8,364 nucleotides of DNA from CAZCFB01 sp964511535 (GTDB taxonomy: Bacteria; Myxococcota_A; Polyangia; GCA-2747355; CAZCFB01), in NCBI GenBank assembly GCA_964511535.1, contig CAZEFW010000250.1, forward strand, positions 1 through 8,364, written 5' to 3'. The notes beneath the pieces were generated by a model. The model did not search any database and was not told the origin of the DNA. It was given only the letters and a program-made list of their open reading frames with translations. A program made the position numbers and the translations under genes. Positions 1 through 6,061 of this stretch are shown piece by piece. Within the stretch, counting starts at the first letter, position 1, and every line of letters starts with the position of its first letter.

Positions 1-1
1 C

Positions 2-409
2 GACGTGGACTGCGGCGGCGCCGTGTGCGCCAAGTGCGCTGACAAGAAGATGTGCAAGGCGGCCGCCGACTGCCTCAGCGGGGTGTGTGACGCCATCAGC
101 GGCAAGTGCGCCGCGCCGAGCTGCACGGACAAGGTGCAAAACGGCGGCGAGACCGACGTGGACTGCGGCGGCTCGTGCCCGGCGTGCGCCGATGGCAAGA
201 AGTGCTCCAAGGGGGCGGATTGCAGCAGCGGCGTGTGCGATGCGGCGAGCGGGCTGTGCAAGGCGCCGAGCTGCACGGACAAGCTGAAAAACGGCGACGA
301 GACCGACGTGGACTGCGGCGGCAGCAAGTGCAGCAAGTGCGCCAGCGGCGCGGCGTGCAAGTACTCCACCGACTGCGAAAAGGGGATCTGTGAGGCGAAC
401 AAGTGTCGC
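2..409 (+). repeat. Tandem ~150-bp Cys-rich coding repeats
   Basis: There are three copies in frame within the first gene: a partial copy at 2-121 (internal phase), a full one at 122-271 and a diverging one from 272 to about 409. The GACGTGGACTGCGGCGGC core recurs at 2, 155 and 305. The first interval is 153 bp and the second is 150 bp, because copy 1 has one extra residue before its second Cys. The copies are highly similar at the nucleotide level, which points to fairly recent duplication or homogenisation. More copies probably lie upstream of the window. Confidence 0.85.
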
Positions 410-1150
410 CTGCCCAAGAGCTGCGGCGAGCTGCACAAGGCCCAGACCACGCTGCCGTCTGGCACCTACCAGGTGCTACCCGACAGCGCCGGGGCCATCG
501 CGGTCACCTGCGAGATGACCGCCCATGGCGGGGGCTGGACCCTCATCGGCTCGGTGGTCAACGGGGTGGCGCGCAAGTGGAATTCGGTGGCGGCGTTCAC
601 CGGCGCGACCACACACGGCACCGCCGCGGCGGCCAAGACCAACAACTACAAGTCAGCGGCCTGGTCCCGGGTGCCGGGCGACGACCTGCGCATCGAGACC
701 TCGCAGTACGCCTTCGGCTTCAACAAGCTGCTCGGCGCCAGCGCCTTCGGCCCCTACATCAAGGCCAACTGGCCGGCGACCTGCAAGTCAGGCTGGATCC
801 GCTCCGGGGCTGACTTCTCGTCGGGCCTGACCAGCGCAATACAAAAGACGATGAACTTCACCCTGCGGGCCAGGGACACCAACGCCAGCTGCTACCCCGC
901 AGGAAACGAAAACTCGGCGGTGACCTTCGTGGCGGCCGACTGCTGCTGGGTGGGGGGCCTGGGCAACAACCCGGGATCGACAGGGTGGCGCAGCCACGAC
1001 CTGAGCCTGCTGTCGCTGAGCCGCTACAAGACCGCGACTTGCTCCAAGAGCACGTACCCGTGCAACGCAAACAGCTCGGTGTTCACCTACGCCTCCTTCT
1101 GCTACGAGGTCAGCTGCAAGCCGAAGTACGCGCTGGTTTACGTGCGCTGA
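2..1150 (+). CDS. Cys-rich repeat protein with C-terminal fibrinogen-like GGGWT domain (5' end missing)
   Basis: The reading frame is open from the first base and ends at TGA 1148-1150. The first visible residues (DVDCGG) sit in the middle of a repeat, so the gene starts upstream and the signal peptide is not visible. About 50-residue repeats with a CTDK-x2-NG-x-ETDVDCGG core and roughly eight cysteines each fill the first ~135 residues, presumably as disulphide-bonded modules. From about nt 422 a fibrinogen-like segment begins (SCGEL, then TCEMTAHGGGWTLI at nt 506-547). This matches the N-terminal signature of bacterial fibrinogen-like YCDxxxxGGGW proteins. The rest, with several more cysteines and a closing YALVYVR, does not show the usual fibrinogen C-terminal WW/CHxSN signature. 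Likely a secreted or cell-surface binding or adhesion protein; the ligand is unknown. It converges on the EF-P gene 25 bases away. I am confident of the coding call and the domain, not of the role. Confidence 0.9.
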   Translation, partial: DVDCGGAVCAKCADKKMCKAAADCLSGVCDAISGKCAAPSCTDKVQNGGETDVDCGGSCPACADGKKCSKGADCSSGVCDAASGLCKAPSCTDKLKNGDETDVDCGGSKCSKCASGAACKYSTDCEKGICEANKCRLPKSCGELHKAQTTLPSGTYQVLPDSAGAIAVTCEMTAHGGGWTLIGSVVNGVARKWNSVAAFTGATTHGTAAAAKTNNYKSAAWSRVPGDDLRIETSQYAFGFNKLLGASAFGPYIKANWPATCKSGWIRSGADFSSGLTSAIQKTMNFTLRARDTNASCYPAGNENSAVTFVAADCCWVGGLGNNPGSTGWRSHDLSLLSLSRYKTATCSKSTYPCNANSSVFTYASFCYEVSCKPKYALVYVR

Positions 1151-1153
1151 GCC

Positions 1154-1176
1154 GGCGCCAGGGCAGCGCCAGCGCC
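1154..1176. terminator. Weak terminator-like hairpin between convergent genes
   Basis: GGCGC at 1154-1158 can pair with GCGCC at 1166-1170 (7-nt loop), or alternatively with GCGCC at 1172-1176. A short T-rich run (TATTT) follows on the plus strand. It sits between the stop of the fibrinogen-like gene (1150) and the stop of the EF-P gene (1176), where a terminator is expected. The stem is short and the U-tract poor, so this is tentative. Confidence 0.25.
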
Positions 1177-1745
1177 TATTTGCTCCGGCGCACGTAGCGC
1201 CCGTCACGCGTATCGATGATCAGCTCGTCGTCCTCGGAGACGAAGAGCGGGACCTGCACCTCGAGGCCGGTCTCGAGGGTGGCTGTCTTGGTGACGTTGT
1301 TGACGGTGTCGCCCTTGAGCGCAGGCTCCGTCTCGGCCACGCCGAGGACGACGGTGTGGGGCAGCTGGATGCCGATGGGGTTGCCGTCGAAGAAGACCAG
1401 GCGGCAAGGATCGTTGGGGCGCAGGAAGTTGAGCTCGTACTCGATGTCCGCCTTGCTCATCCCGGACTGCTCGTAGTTCTCATCGTCCATGAAATAGAAC
1501 ACCTCGCCGCCCTCATCGTACAGGTACTGGCTGGGCCTGATCTCGTAGTCCGGCTCCTTGATCCGTTCGCCTGCCTTGAAGGTCTTGCTCAGCAGCTGCT
1601 TGGAGCGCAGGTTCCGGAGCTTGGCCCGGACCAGGGTCGCGGCACCCCGGGCCGAGGGGGTCTGCACGGAGACATCCTCCACGGCGTACGGATCGCCGTC
1701 CATCTCGATGAGCATGCCGCGCTTGAAGTCACTGGTCGTGGGCAT
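1176..1745 (-). CDS. efp: Elongation factor P family protein with EfpL/YeiP-like tip loop
   Basis: The 189-residue protein has the usual EF-P length and three-domain layout: N-terminal KOW-like domain (about 1-65), central OB domain (about 66-128) and C-terminal OB domain (about 129-189). EF-P binds stalled ribosomes beside the P-site tRNA and promotes peptide bonds at polyproline stretches. The family is seen in AKLRNL, TFKAGE, YxFMDxExYEQ, EPALKGDT, a near match to the EF-P C-terminal signature (KTATLETGLEVQVPLF, with Asp where the signature ends in Gly) and DTRDGRY. The tip loop reads TPSARGAATL, with Arg33 where E. coli EF-P has Lys34. This loop is one residue longer than in standard EF-P and matches E. 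coli YeiP/EfpL (SPTARGAATL), while the C-terminus is EF-P-like rather than YeiP-like. The start at ATG 1745 is fixed by an AGGAGG-type ribosome site 5 bases upstream; a longer in-frame extension to 2078 is noise. No earP, epmA or epmB gene is in the window. Confidence 0.95.
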   Translation of the reverse strand: MPTTSDFKRGMLIEMDGDPYAVEDVSVQTPSARGAATLVRAKLRNLRSKQLLSKTFKAGERIKEPDYEIRPSQYLYDEGGEVFYFMDDENYEQSGMSKADIEYELNFLRPNDPCRLVFFDGNPIGIQLPHTVVLGVAETEPALKGDTVNNVTKTATLETGLEVQVPLFVSEDDELIIDTRDGRYVRRSK

Positions 1746-1750
1746 CGTGT

Positions 1751-1759
1751 CCTCCTCCT
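1751..1759 (-). promoter_or_regulatory. Strong ribosome binding site of the EF-P gene
   Basis: On the minus strand AGGAGGAGG lies 5 bases before ATG 1745. It decides the start and excludes the longer open frame reaching 2078. A TATATG hexamer (1769-1774, minus strand) just upstream could be a -10 element, but I see no convincing -35 partner. Confidence 0.75.
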
Positions 1760-1813
1760 GAGTGCCGACATATAGCGCCCCGGCCGACAACATTCCAGCG
1801 CCAAAAGTACATA

Positions 1814-1837
1814 CCCGGCTCCCCGGCAGGAGTCGGG
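1814..1837. promoter_or_regulatory. Hairpin in the divergent EF-P / secreted-protein intergenic region
   Basis: CCCGGCTCC at 1814-1822 pairs with GGAGTCGGG at 1829-1837 over 9 bp with one G-U wobble and a 6-nt loop. The 162-base region (1746-1907) lies between two divergent genes, so it should hold promoters for both. The hairpin could be a leader structure or a regulator site. No U-tract follows, so it is not an obvious terminator. Confidence 0.3.
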
Positions 1838-1907
1838 GCGCCTGAACATGAGCAGCGGCGCCTCCGTGGTATCGTTGGCGCCCCACGTCGCCCGGAGGAG
1901 ACAACCC

Positions 1908-2399
1908 ATGAAGCGCTCGCTCTCCGTCATCCCTCCCCTCGCGCTGCTCGGCCTCGTCGGCCTGGCTCAGCCCGCTGCCGCCTCGGACCCGGACACGGCG
2001 GGCCTCGAGCGGGTGTTCACGGGCATGAAGCAGGCGCTGGCGGCCAGCAAGGAGGCGCCGTTCAAGGCGCTGTGGCACCCCGAGGGTTACAAGAAGAACC
2101 TGGTGGGCGGCAGCGGTCTCGCAGGACGCCAGGTGTTCCGCCAGGGAAGCAAGAAGGGCTGGTACCTCAAGCCGGACATGGAGTCCATCCGGAGCGTGCC
2201 CGGCAGTATGGGCGCGCCCTGGCTGATCAAGTGCGACATCTGGTCAGTGAAGAAGGGCAAGGCGGTGGACCAGATCTGGGCCCTGCTGATCTACCGAAAG
2301 GCCTGGTTGATGCTCGGCGGCGGCGAGAAGCGCGCCCAGGTCGAGGCCCTGGGCCAGCGATACGCGGCGCGCAAACCGCTGGCGCCCAAAAAGAAGTAG
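1908..2399 (+). CDS. Small secreted protein of unknown function
   Basis: The 163-residue protein begins with a clear Sec signal peptide: MKR, a hydrophobic stretch (about residues 5-20) and an Ala-Ala-Ala cleavage site at 23-25, with no lipobox. The mature part of ~138 residues is basic at its end (APKKK) and has a single Cys (109). The start at ATG 1908 is preceded by GGAGGAG at 1894-1900 with 7-base spacing. An in-frame ATG at 1848 would bury the signal peptide and lacks such a site. The pattern of an N-terminal amphipathic helix (LERVFTGMKQALAA), then FKALWHPEGY, then alternating strands (WLIKCDIWSV, QIWALLIYRKAWLMLG) is reminiscent of NTF2/SnoaL-like folds, but this is only an impression. 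I do not recognise the family. Transcribed divergently from the EF-P gene and convergently with the six-cysteine protein gene. Confidence 0.85.
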   Translation: MKRSLSVIPPLALLGLVGLAQPAAASDPDTAGLERVFTGMKQALAASKEAPFKALWHPEGYKKNLVGGSGLAGRQVFRQGSKKGWYLKPDMESIRSVPGSMGAPWLIKCDIWSVKKGKAVDQIWALLIYRKAWLMLGGGEKRAQVEALGQRYAARKPLAPKKK

Positions 2400-2437
2400 C
2401 GGCTCGCCGGTCTCGGCCTGCGCGACCCGGGAGCCGC
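2399..2437. terminator. Bidirectional hairpin between convergent genes
   Basis: GCGGCTC at 2399-2405 pairs perfectly with GAGCCGC at 2431-2437. Inner pairs CC/GG and GGTC/GACC (2409-2412 with 2424-2427) extend the stem across small bulges. It fills the 39-base gap between the stops of two convergent genes and can form on either strand. Neither side has a U-tract, so its efficiency as an intrinsic terminator is uncertain. Confidence 0.4.
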
Positions 2438-2438
2438 C

Positions 2439-2942
2439 TCAGAACACGCCCTGGCAGGCAAGATGCGGCTGCGGCTTGCTCGCCTTCGCAGCGGCGCCGC
2501 CGGGGGAGCGCGGCAGCTCCCGGTGCTCACGACGCAGCACATGGCAGGAGCCGGTCATCAGGAAGGCGAAGCACCGGTCGACGGCCTCGCCGGTGCCCAC
2601 CGTCCAGATGCGATGACACGCCAGCGTCTTGCTGGCCGCCTGCCGAACCGCCTCGCGCAGCCGCTCCTTTCCGGCGGCGTCTTCACCGGAGCAGCGGTGC
2701 GCGAACGCAGCCCAGAGCTCCACCGCCTGGGCGCAGATCCGCCTGGCCCTGCTGCGCGCCATGGCCTGCTTGACCTTGTGCTTGGCGATGGTCTCCTGCT
2801 CGTTGATCGAGGCCTCCACCAGCCTCTCGATGATCTCCAGCTCGGAGGGCCCCGCAGGACGTATCACCTTCAGGTAGGTCACCGACGCAGCGGCGGCCAC
2901 GACCAGCCCGATCACCAGGAGCATGATGTGCTTTCGGTTCAT
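2439..2942 (-). CDS. Membrane-anchored six-cysteine protein of unknown function
   Basis: The 167-residue protein starts MNRKHIM and has one hydrophobic segment at about 8-27, which reads as an N-terminal anchor or uncleaved signal. A charged helical stretch follows (SELEIIERLVEASINEQETIAKHKVKQAMARSRARR, about 33-68). The exported part holds six cysteines (70, 84, 109, 124, 133, 163), an even number that suits three disulphides in the periplasm. The C-terminal ~30 residues are rich in Pro, Ala, Lys and Arg. The start at ATG 2942 has no clear Shine-Dalgarno sequence; ATG 2924 (residue 7) is an alternative that would shorten the charged N-region. The gene lies 82 bases downstream of plsC on the same strand. 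The overlapping plus-strand frame (2463-3077) has shadow-like Arg/Gly/Pro-rich composition. I do not recognise the family. Confidence 0.8.
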   Translation of the reverse strand: MNRKHIMLLVIGLVVAAAASVTYLKVIRPAGPSELEIIERLVEASINEQETIAKHKVKQAMARSRARRICAQAVELWAAFAHRCSGEDAAGKERLREAVRQAASKTLACHRIWTVGTGEAVDRCFAFLMTGSCHVLRREHRELPRSPGGAAAKASKPQPHLACQGVF

Positions 2943-3004
2943 GACGGCCGCACCATTGTACCGAAATCCGTCCCCCCGAGTTGTCCCGACCGCCTATCCA
3001 GGTC

Positions 3005-3040
3005 CCGGGCGGCGCCGGCCCTGATCAGCATCCCGCCCGG
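3005..3040. terminator. Perfect 8-bp hairpin straddling the plsC stop codon
   Basis: CCGGGCGG at 3005-3012 pairs with CCGCCCGG at 3033-3040. The 20-nt loop contains the plsC stop (3025-3027) and an internal palindrome CTGATCAG (3021-3028). On the minus-strand transcript it would form across the end of plsC, 62 bases before the next gene. It may be a terminator without U-tract, an mRNA stabiliser, or chance in GC-rich DNA. Confidence 0.35.
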
Positions 3041-3783
3041 AGGTATATCTCCCGCAGCGCGTCACGCTTCTGCTTGAGGTTGTCCGCGCTGTAGTCGTCG
3101 GTGGGGACGTCGGCCAGGACCTCCAGCTCCACCAGGCCGGGCCGGGGGATGATCATCCCCATGGGCTGCAGCTCCCGGGCGCCGCGCAGCACGACCGGAG
3201 TGATGGGCACCCGCGCCGCGGCCGCCAGGTGGAACGGCCCCATCTTGAACGGCCCCAGCTCGCCGTCCCGGGAGCGGGTGCCCTCCGGGGCGATGAACAC
3301 GCTGGCCTGCTGTTCGTTGATGCGGCGCGCCCCCGCAGCAAGGGTGGCCTTGGCCTGCTTCAGGTTGCGGCGATCCACGGCCAGCAGCTTCATGGCGAAG
3401 TAGAACCAGCCGATGAACGGGACGAAGTAGAACTCCCGCTTGCCCACGGGGGTGCTGTGGGGCGGCAGCACGGTGCTCATGAGCCAGATGTCGAGCTGGC
3501 TGCTGTGGTTGAAGGTCACGATGCGCGCCCGACGGCCCACCAGGCTCTCGCCGTTGATCACGCGGACCTCGATCTTCGCCATCCACAGGATGACCCCGGC
3601 GAAGAACCGGCCGATGTGGTGGAAGTATGCCTCCGCCTTGTAGCGGAAGGTGACCAGCGACAGGACCGTGCAGGAGGTGAGGACCACGCCGATGAGGACC
3701 CAGGCCAGGCCCAGCTTGATGGCGCTCGGCAGCAGGAAGCGCCACCCGGTGGGTGTGTCAGGGTTCAAGCCAGGCGGGGTCAT
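3025..3783 (-). CDS. plsC: 1-acyl-sn-glycerol-3-phosphate acyltransferase (PlsC/LPLAT family)
   Basis: This 252-residue membrane enzyme transfers an acyl group from acyl-ACP or acyl-CoA to lysophosphatidic acid, giving phosphatidic acid for phospholipid synthesis at the inner membrane. All four LPLAT motifs are visible: I, the catalytic NHSSQLD (His93-x4-Asp98); II, GKREFYFVPFIGWFY (114-128) with AVDR at 135-138; III, FIAPEGTRSRDG (Glu167-Gly168-Thr169-Arg170); IV, VPITPVVLRGA (192-202). Hydrophobic segments at about 16-46 and 57-68 would anchor it. Length is normal for the family. ATG 3783 is the first start in frame before the membrane segment, but no good ribosome site precedes it. It lies 76 bases downstream of the beta-helix lipoprotein gene on the same strand. 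Substrate choice within the LPLAT family cannot be read from sequence alone. Confidence 0.93.
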   Translation of the reverse strand: MTPPGLNPDTPTGWRFLLPSAIKLGLAWVLIGVVLTSCTVLSLVTFRYKAEAYFHHIGRFFAGVILWMAKIEVRVINGESLVGRRARIVTFNHSSQLDIWLMSTVLPPHSTPVGKREFYFVPFIGWFYFAMKLLAVDRRNLKQAKATLAAGARRINEQQASVFIAPEGTRSRDGELGPFKMGPFHLAAAARVPITPVVLRGARELQPMGMIIPRPGLVELEVLADVPTDDYSADNLKQKRDALREIYLRAGC

Positions 3784-3809
3784 GCTCGCAGTTTATCAGC
3801 CCGGGTGGG

Positions 3810-3835
3810 ATCCCGCGGACAGGGCCGCGCGGGAT
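3810..3835. terminator. Perfect 8-bp hairpin between the beta-helix gene and plsC
   Basis: ATCCCGCG at 3810-3817 pairs with CGCGGGAT at 3828-3835 around a 10-nt loop. It lies 24 bases past the stop of the beta-helix lipoprotein gene on the minus strand and 26 bases before the plsC start. No U-run follows, so it may attenuate rather than fully stop transcription into plsC. Confidence 0.4.
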
Positions 3836-3859
3836 TGAGGATGGCTGCCGCGCGAATGC

Positions 3860-6013
3860 TCATGGCATCAGGCAAGGCGCGGGGTGCTTGGTGCACGACT
3901 TGTTGGCCGCCTTGATGTTGCCGGTGCAGCAGGCGTTGGCCCCGCCGGGGCGCTGGCTGCAACCGGCGCCGCCGCACTTGCCGCACGAGGCAGCGCAGCA
4001 GGCCTTGCCCGAGGAGATGCCGAACTTGCACGTTGGGTCCGGGCCGAAGTTGGCCAGCTTGCCGTTGCCCGCCCAGGCGGAGAGCATGGACCAGATGGTG
4101 CCCTGGCGCTGGCTCGCGGTGGTGACGCTGTCCACCGCGGCCTTGCCCCGGCGCAGCTCGAGCTGCTTCAGGTACAGGCTGCGCGGGCTGACATGCTTGC
4201 CGTGTGACTCCCACATGCCGTACGGCTCCCAGGAGGCCCAGCTGCCCTGCTTCTTGCTGCCCTTGCAGCCGATGGCCCAGTTCATCGCCCCCTTTGGCGC
4301 GTCGCAGATGATGCCGCTGGCCTGGGCATTGAAGAACAGCACCTGGGCGCCGGCCCAGCCGTGCCCCGTCCCCGAGGTGGTGCGGTTCTGTACGTTGAGC
4401 GACGAGGTCTTGATGTTGTCGAACAGCAGCCCGGTGGCCCACCGGTGGTGGGGGCCGTCGTCGCTGTGGCTCTTTTCGGCCAGGCAGTCGAGCCACACGT
4501 TGGGCCCGGTGACCTTGGAGCCGGTGACGAAGTTGTGCCGGCCGTCGCGGCTGTAGCAGCGCTGGAACAGGTTGCCCAGGCCGTCGGTGATGTTGAACGG
4601 GTAGCGCCGGCTGCCGGTGATCTGCGACACCGGGTCGATCATGGCCACCTCTTCAACGGTGTTGAAGTTGGACTCGTTGTGGATGCTGACCGCGGCGTAG
4701 CCGAAGTGGCGCACGGTGACCCGACGCACCCAGGAGTTTTTGGCGCGCGACAGCTGCACCCCGATCCAGCCGTGCTTCTCGTCGGTGCTGCCGCTGTACA
4801 CCGAGTCCAGGCGCAGGTCCTCCACGCCGACGTTCTGGATGCGCCCGGAGATGGACGCCCTGTACAGGGAGCCGCCGCCGTACTTGCTCTCCAGGGTGTC
4901 CACGATGGGGATGTCCACGGTGACCTTGTCGCCGGAGACATGGACGATGCGCCGCTCGTGCCCCGCCTGGTAGGACCCGGGCGACCAGCCGTACTTGTTC
5001 ATGCCCAGGGCGTTGATCCAGGTCTGGTTGGGGGTCCGCAGCACCACCACATGGTCCCCCACCTTGAACTTGGCCGCCGAGGAGACCTTGAAGGTGCGGC
5101 TGCCCACCGGCACCTGGGCGCTGGTGATCTTGACCCGCGTGCCCTTCACTTCGCCCAGCCCGCTGCCGCTGCCCTTGATGTGGATCAGCGAGTGCTGCGC
5201 TTTCCTGGTGGCCAGCAGAACCGTGCCCTGGGCGTGCTGCCCCTCGCCGCGCAGCACCACGCCGCTCTTGTTGAGGTAGAGGGTGTCGCTCACCTGGTAG
5301 GTCCCCTTTTTGAGCAGCACCGCGCCGCGTATGCCGCTGGCCGCGGGGGCCAGCTTGCCCACCTTGTCCATGGCGGCCTGGATGGTGGCGCGGTCATCCC
5401 CTGACACCGGCGACACCGTGACGCGAACGGGCGCCGTGGGGATCGCCACCCCGCCGCCCCCGTAGCCGGCAAAGGAGAAGTCGGGCAGCATGTTCACCTT
5501 GTTGCTCTGCCCCTCGTTGGCGTAGCGGCCGTAGATCAGCGCGCCGCAGGGGCCGGCCTTGACCAGGGGCGCGCCAGGGGCCCCCACGCGGCTGACCAGC
5601 TTGCCGCCGCAGCAGATCTCGTCGGCGGAGCAAGCGTTGCCGCACTTGCCGCAGTGGGCGCAGCTGGTCTGGGTGTCCACGCACTGGCCGCCGCACAGGG
5701 TCTTGGCGCAGGGCGGCTTGCCCTGGTCCGCCTTGGGAGGCGCCTTGTCCGCGGGCGGCTTTCCCTTGTCCTTTTTTGTGGTCCCCTTGTCGGCCCCGGC
5801 CTTGTCCGCAGGCGCCCCGTCTCCGGCCTTGCCGTCGCCAGGGTTGGCGTCCGCGCGGCGCTGGTCAGCAGCCGGGCGGCTGTCCATGGTTGCGTCCATC
5901 CGGGCATCCGGGGTGGCGCCCTGGTCCGGGCGGCTGCCCTGCTCCCCGTCGCACCCCGCGGACAGGGCCGCCAACAAAACCAGGGTCAGGGCAACTCTCC
6001 AGGGGCTATTCAT
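3860..6013 (-). CDS. Lipoprotein with predicted right-handed beta-helix (pectate-lyase-like) domain and Cys-rich tail
   Basis: The 717-residue precursor starts with a lipoprotein signal (MNSPWR, hydrophobic core, LSAGC with Cys21 as the lipidated residue). A disordered Asp/Pro/Lys/Gly linker runs from about 22 to 101. A Cys cluster follows at about 102-135 (CAKTLCGGQCVDTQTSCAHC onward). Residues ~195-655 look like a pectate-lyase-superfamily beta-helix: SGDDRATIQAAMD, GAVLLKKGTYQVSDTLYL, GVVLRGEG, then rungs such as IQNVGVEDLRLDSV, NSWVRRVTVRHFGYAAVSIHNESNFNTVEEV and NLFQRCYSRDG. Two conserved-looking patches could form an active or binding site: KSHSDDGPHHRWATG (514-528) and GTGHGWAGAQVLFFN (548-562). 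A second Cys-rich module (about 662-714, ten cysteines) ends the protein. A polysaccharide-binding or lyase role is plausible, but no catalytic assignment is possible. Start ATG 6013 has GGAGG 4 bases upstream. It follows the propeller gene by 48 bases. Confidence 0.9.
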   Translation of the reverse strand: MNSPWRVALTLVLLAALSAGCDGEQGSRPDQGATPDARMDATMDSRPAADQRRADANPGDGKAGDGAPADKAGADKGTTKKDKGKPPADKAPPKADQGKPPCAKTLCGGQCVDTQTSCAHCGKCGNACSADEICCGGKLVSRVGAPGAPLVKAGPCGALIYGRYANEGQSNKVNMLPDFSFAGYGGGGVAIPTAPVRVTVSPVSGDDRATIQAAMDKVGKLAPAASGIRGAVLLKKGTYQVSDTLYLNKSGVVLRGEGQHAQGTVLLATRKAQHSLIHIKGSGSGLGEVKGTRVKITSAQVPVGSRTFKVSSAAKFKVGDHVVVLRTPNQTWINALGMNKYGWSPGSYQAGHERRIVHVSGDKVTVDIPIVDTLESKYGGGSLYRASISGRIQNVGVEDLRLDSVYSGSTDEKHGWIGVQLSRAKNSWVRRVTVRHFGYAAVSIHNESNFNTVEEVAMIDPVSQITGSRRYPFNITDGLGNLFQRCYSRDGRHNFVTGSKVTGPNVWLDCLAEKSHSDDGPHHRWATGLLFDNIKTSSLNVQNRTTSGTGHGWAGAQVLFFNAQASGIICDAPKGAMNWAIGCKGSKKQGSWASWEPYGMWESHGKHVSPRSLYLKQLELRRGKAAVDSVTTASQRQGTIWSMLSAWAGNGKLANFGPDPTCKFGISSGKACCAASCGKCGGAGCSQRPGGANACCTGNIKAANKSCTKHPAPCLMP

Positions 6014-6017
6014 CGTT

Positions 6018-6022
6018 CCTCC
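6018..6022 (-). promoter_or_regulatory. Ribosome binding site of the beta-helix lipoprotein gene
   Basis: GGAGG on the minus strand lies 4 bases before ATG 6013, inside the 48-base gap after the propeller gene. It fits translation from a shared transcript. Confidence 0.65.
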
Positions 6023-6061
6023 GCAAGCGGGCGCAGCTCAGGTCTGACGGCTCCAGGGGGT

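Noticed and set aside
2..409. Regular 150-bp repeats considered as a CRISPR-like or mobile repeat array
   Set aside because: The repeats are contiguous, in frame and encode a conserved Cys pattern; there are no unique spacers or cas genes.
1746..2078. Extension of the EF-P frame to an upstream start at 2078
   Set aside because: The extra 111 residues do not resemble EF-P, overlap the signal-peptide gene on the other strand and are made unnecessary by the strong ribosome site before ATG 1745.
2463..3077. Plus-strand open frame (204 codons) opposite the six-cysteine protein
   Set aside because: Its composition is shadow-like (Arg, Gly, Pro, His, Leu). The minus-strand frame has a membrane anchor and balanced codon use, so only one of the two was kept.
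4361..5404. Plus-strand open frame (347 codons) inside the beta-helix gene
   Set aside because: It is low-complexity Val/Ala/Gly/His-rich, antisense to clear beta-helix rungs and without a ribosome site.
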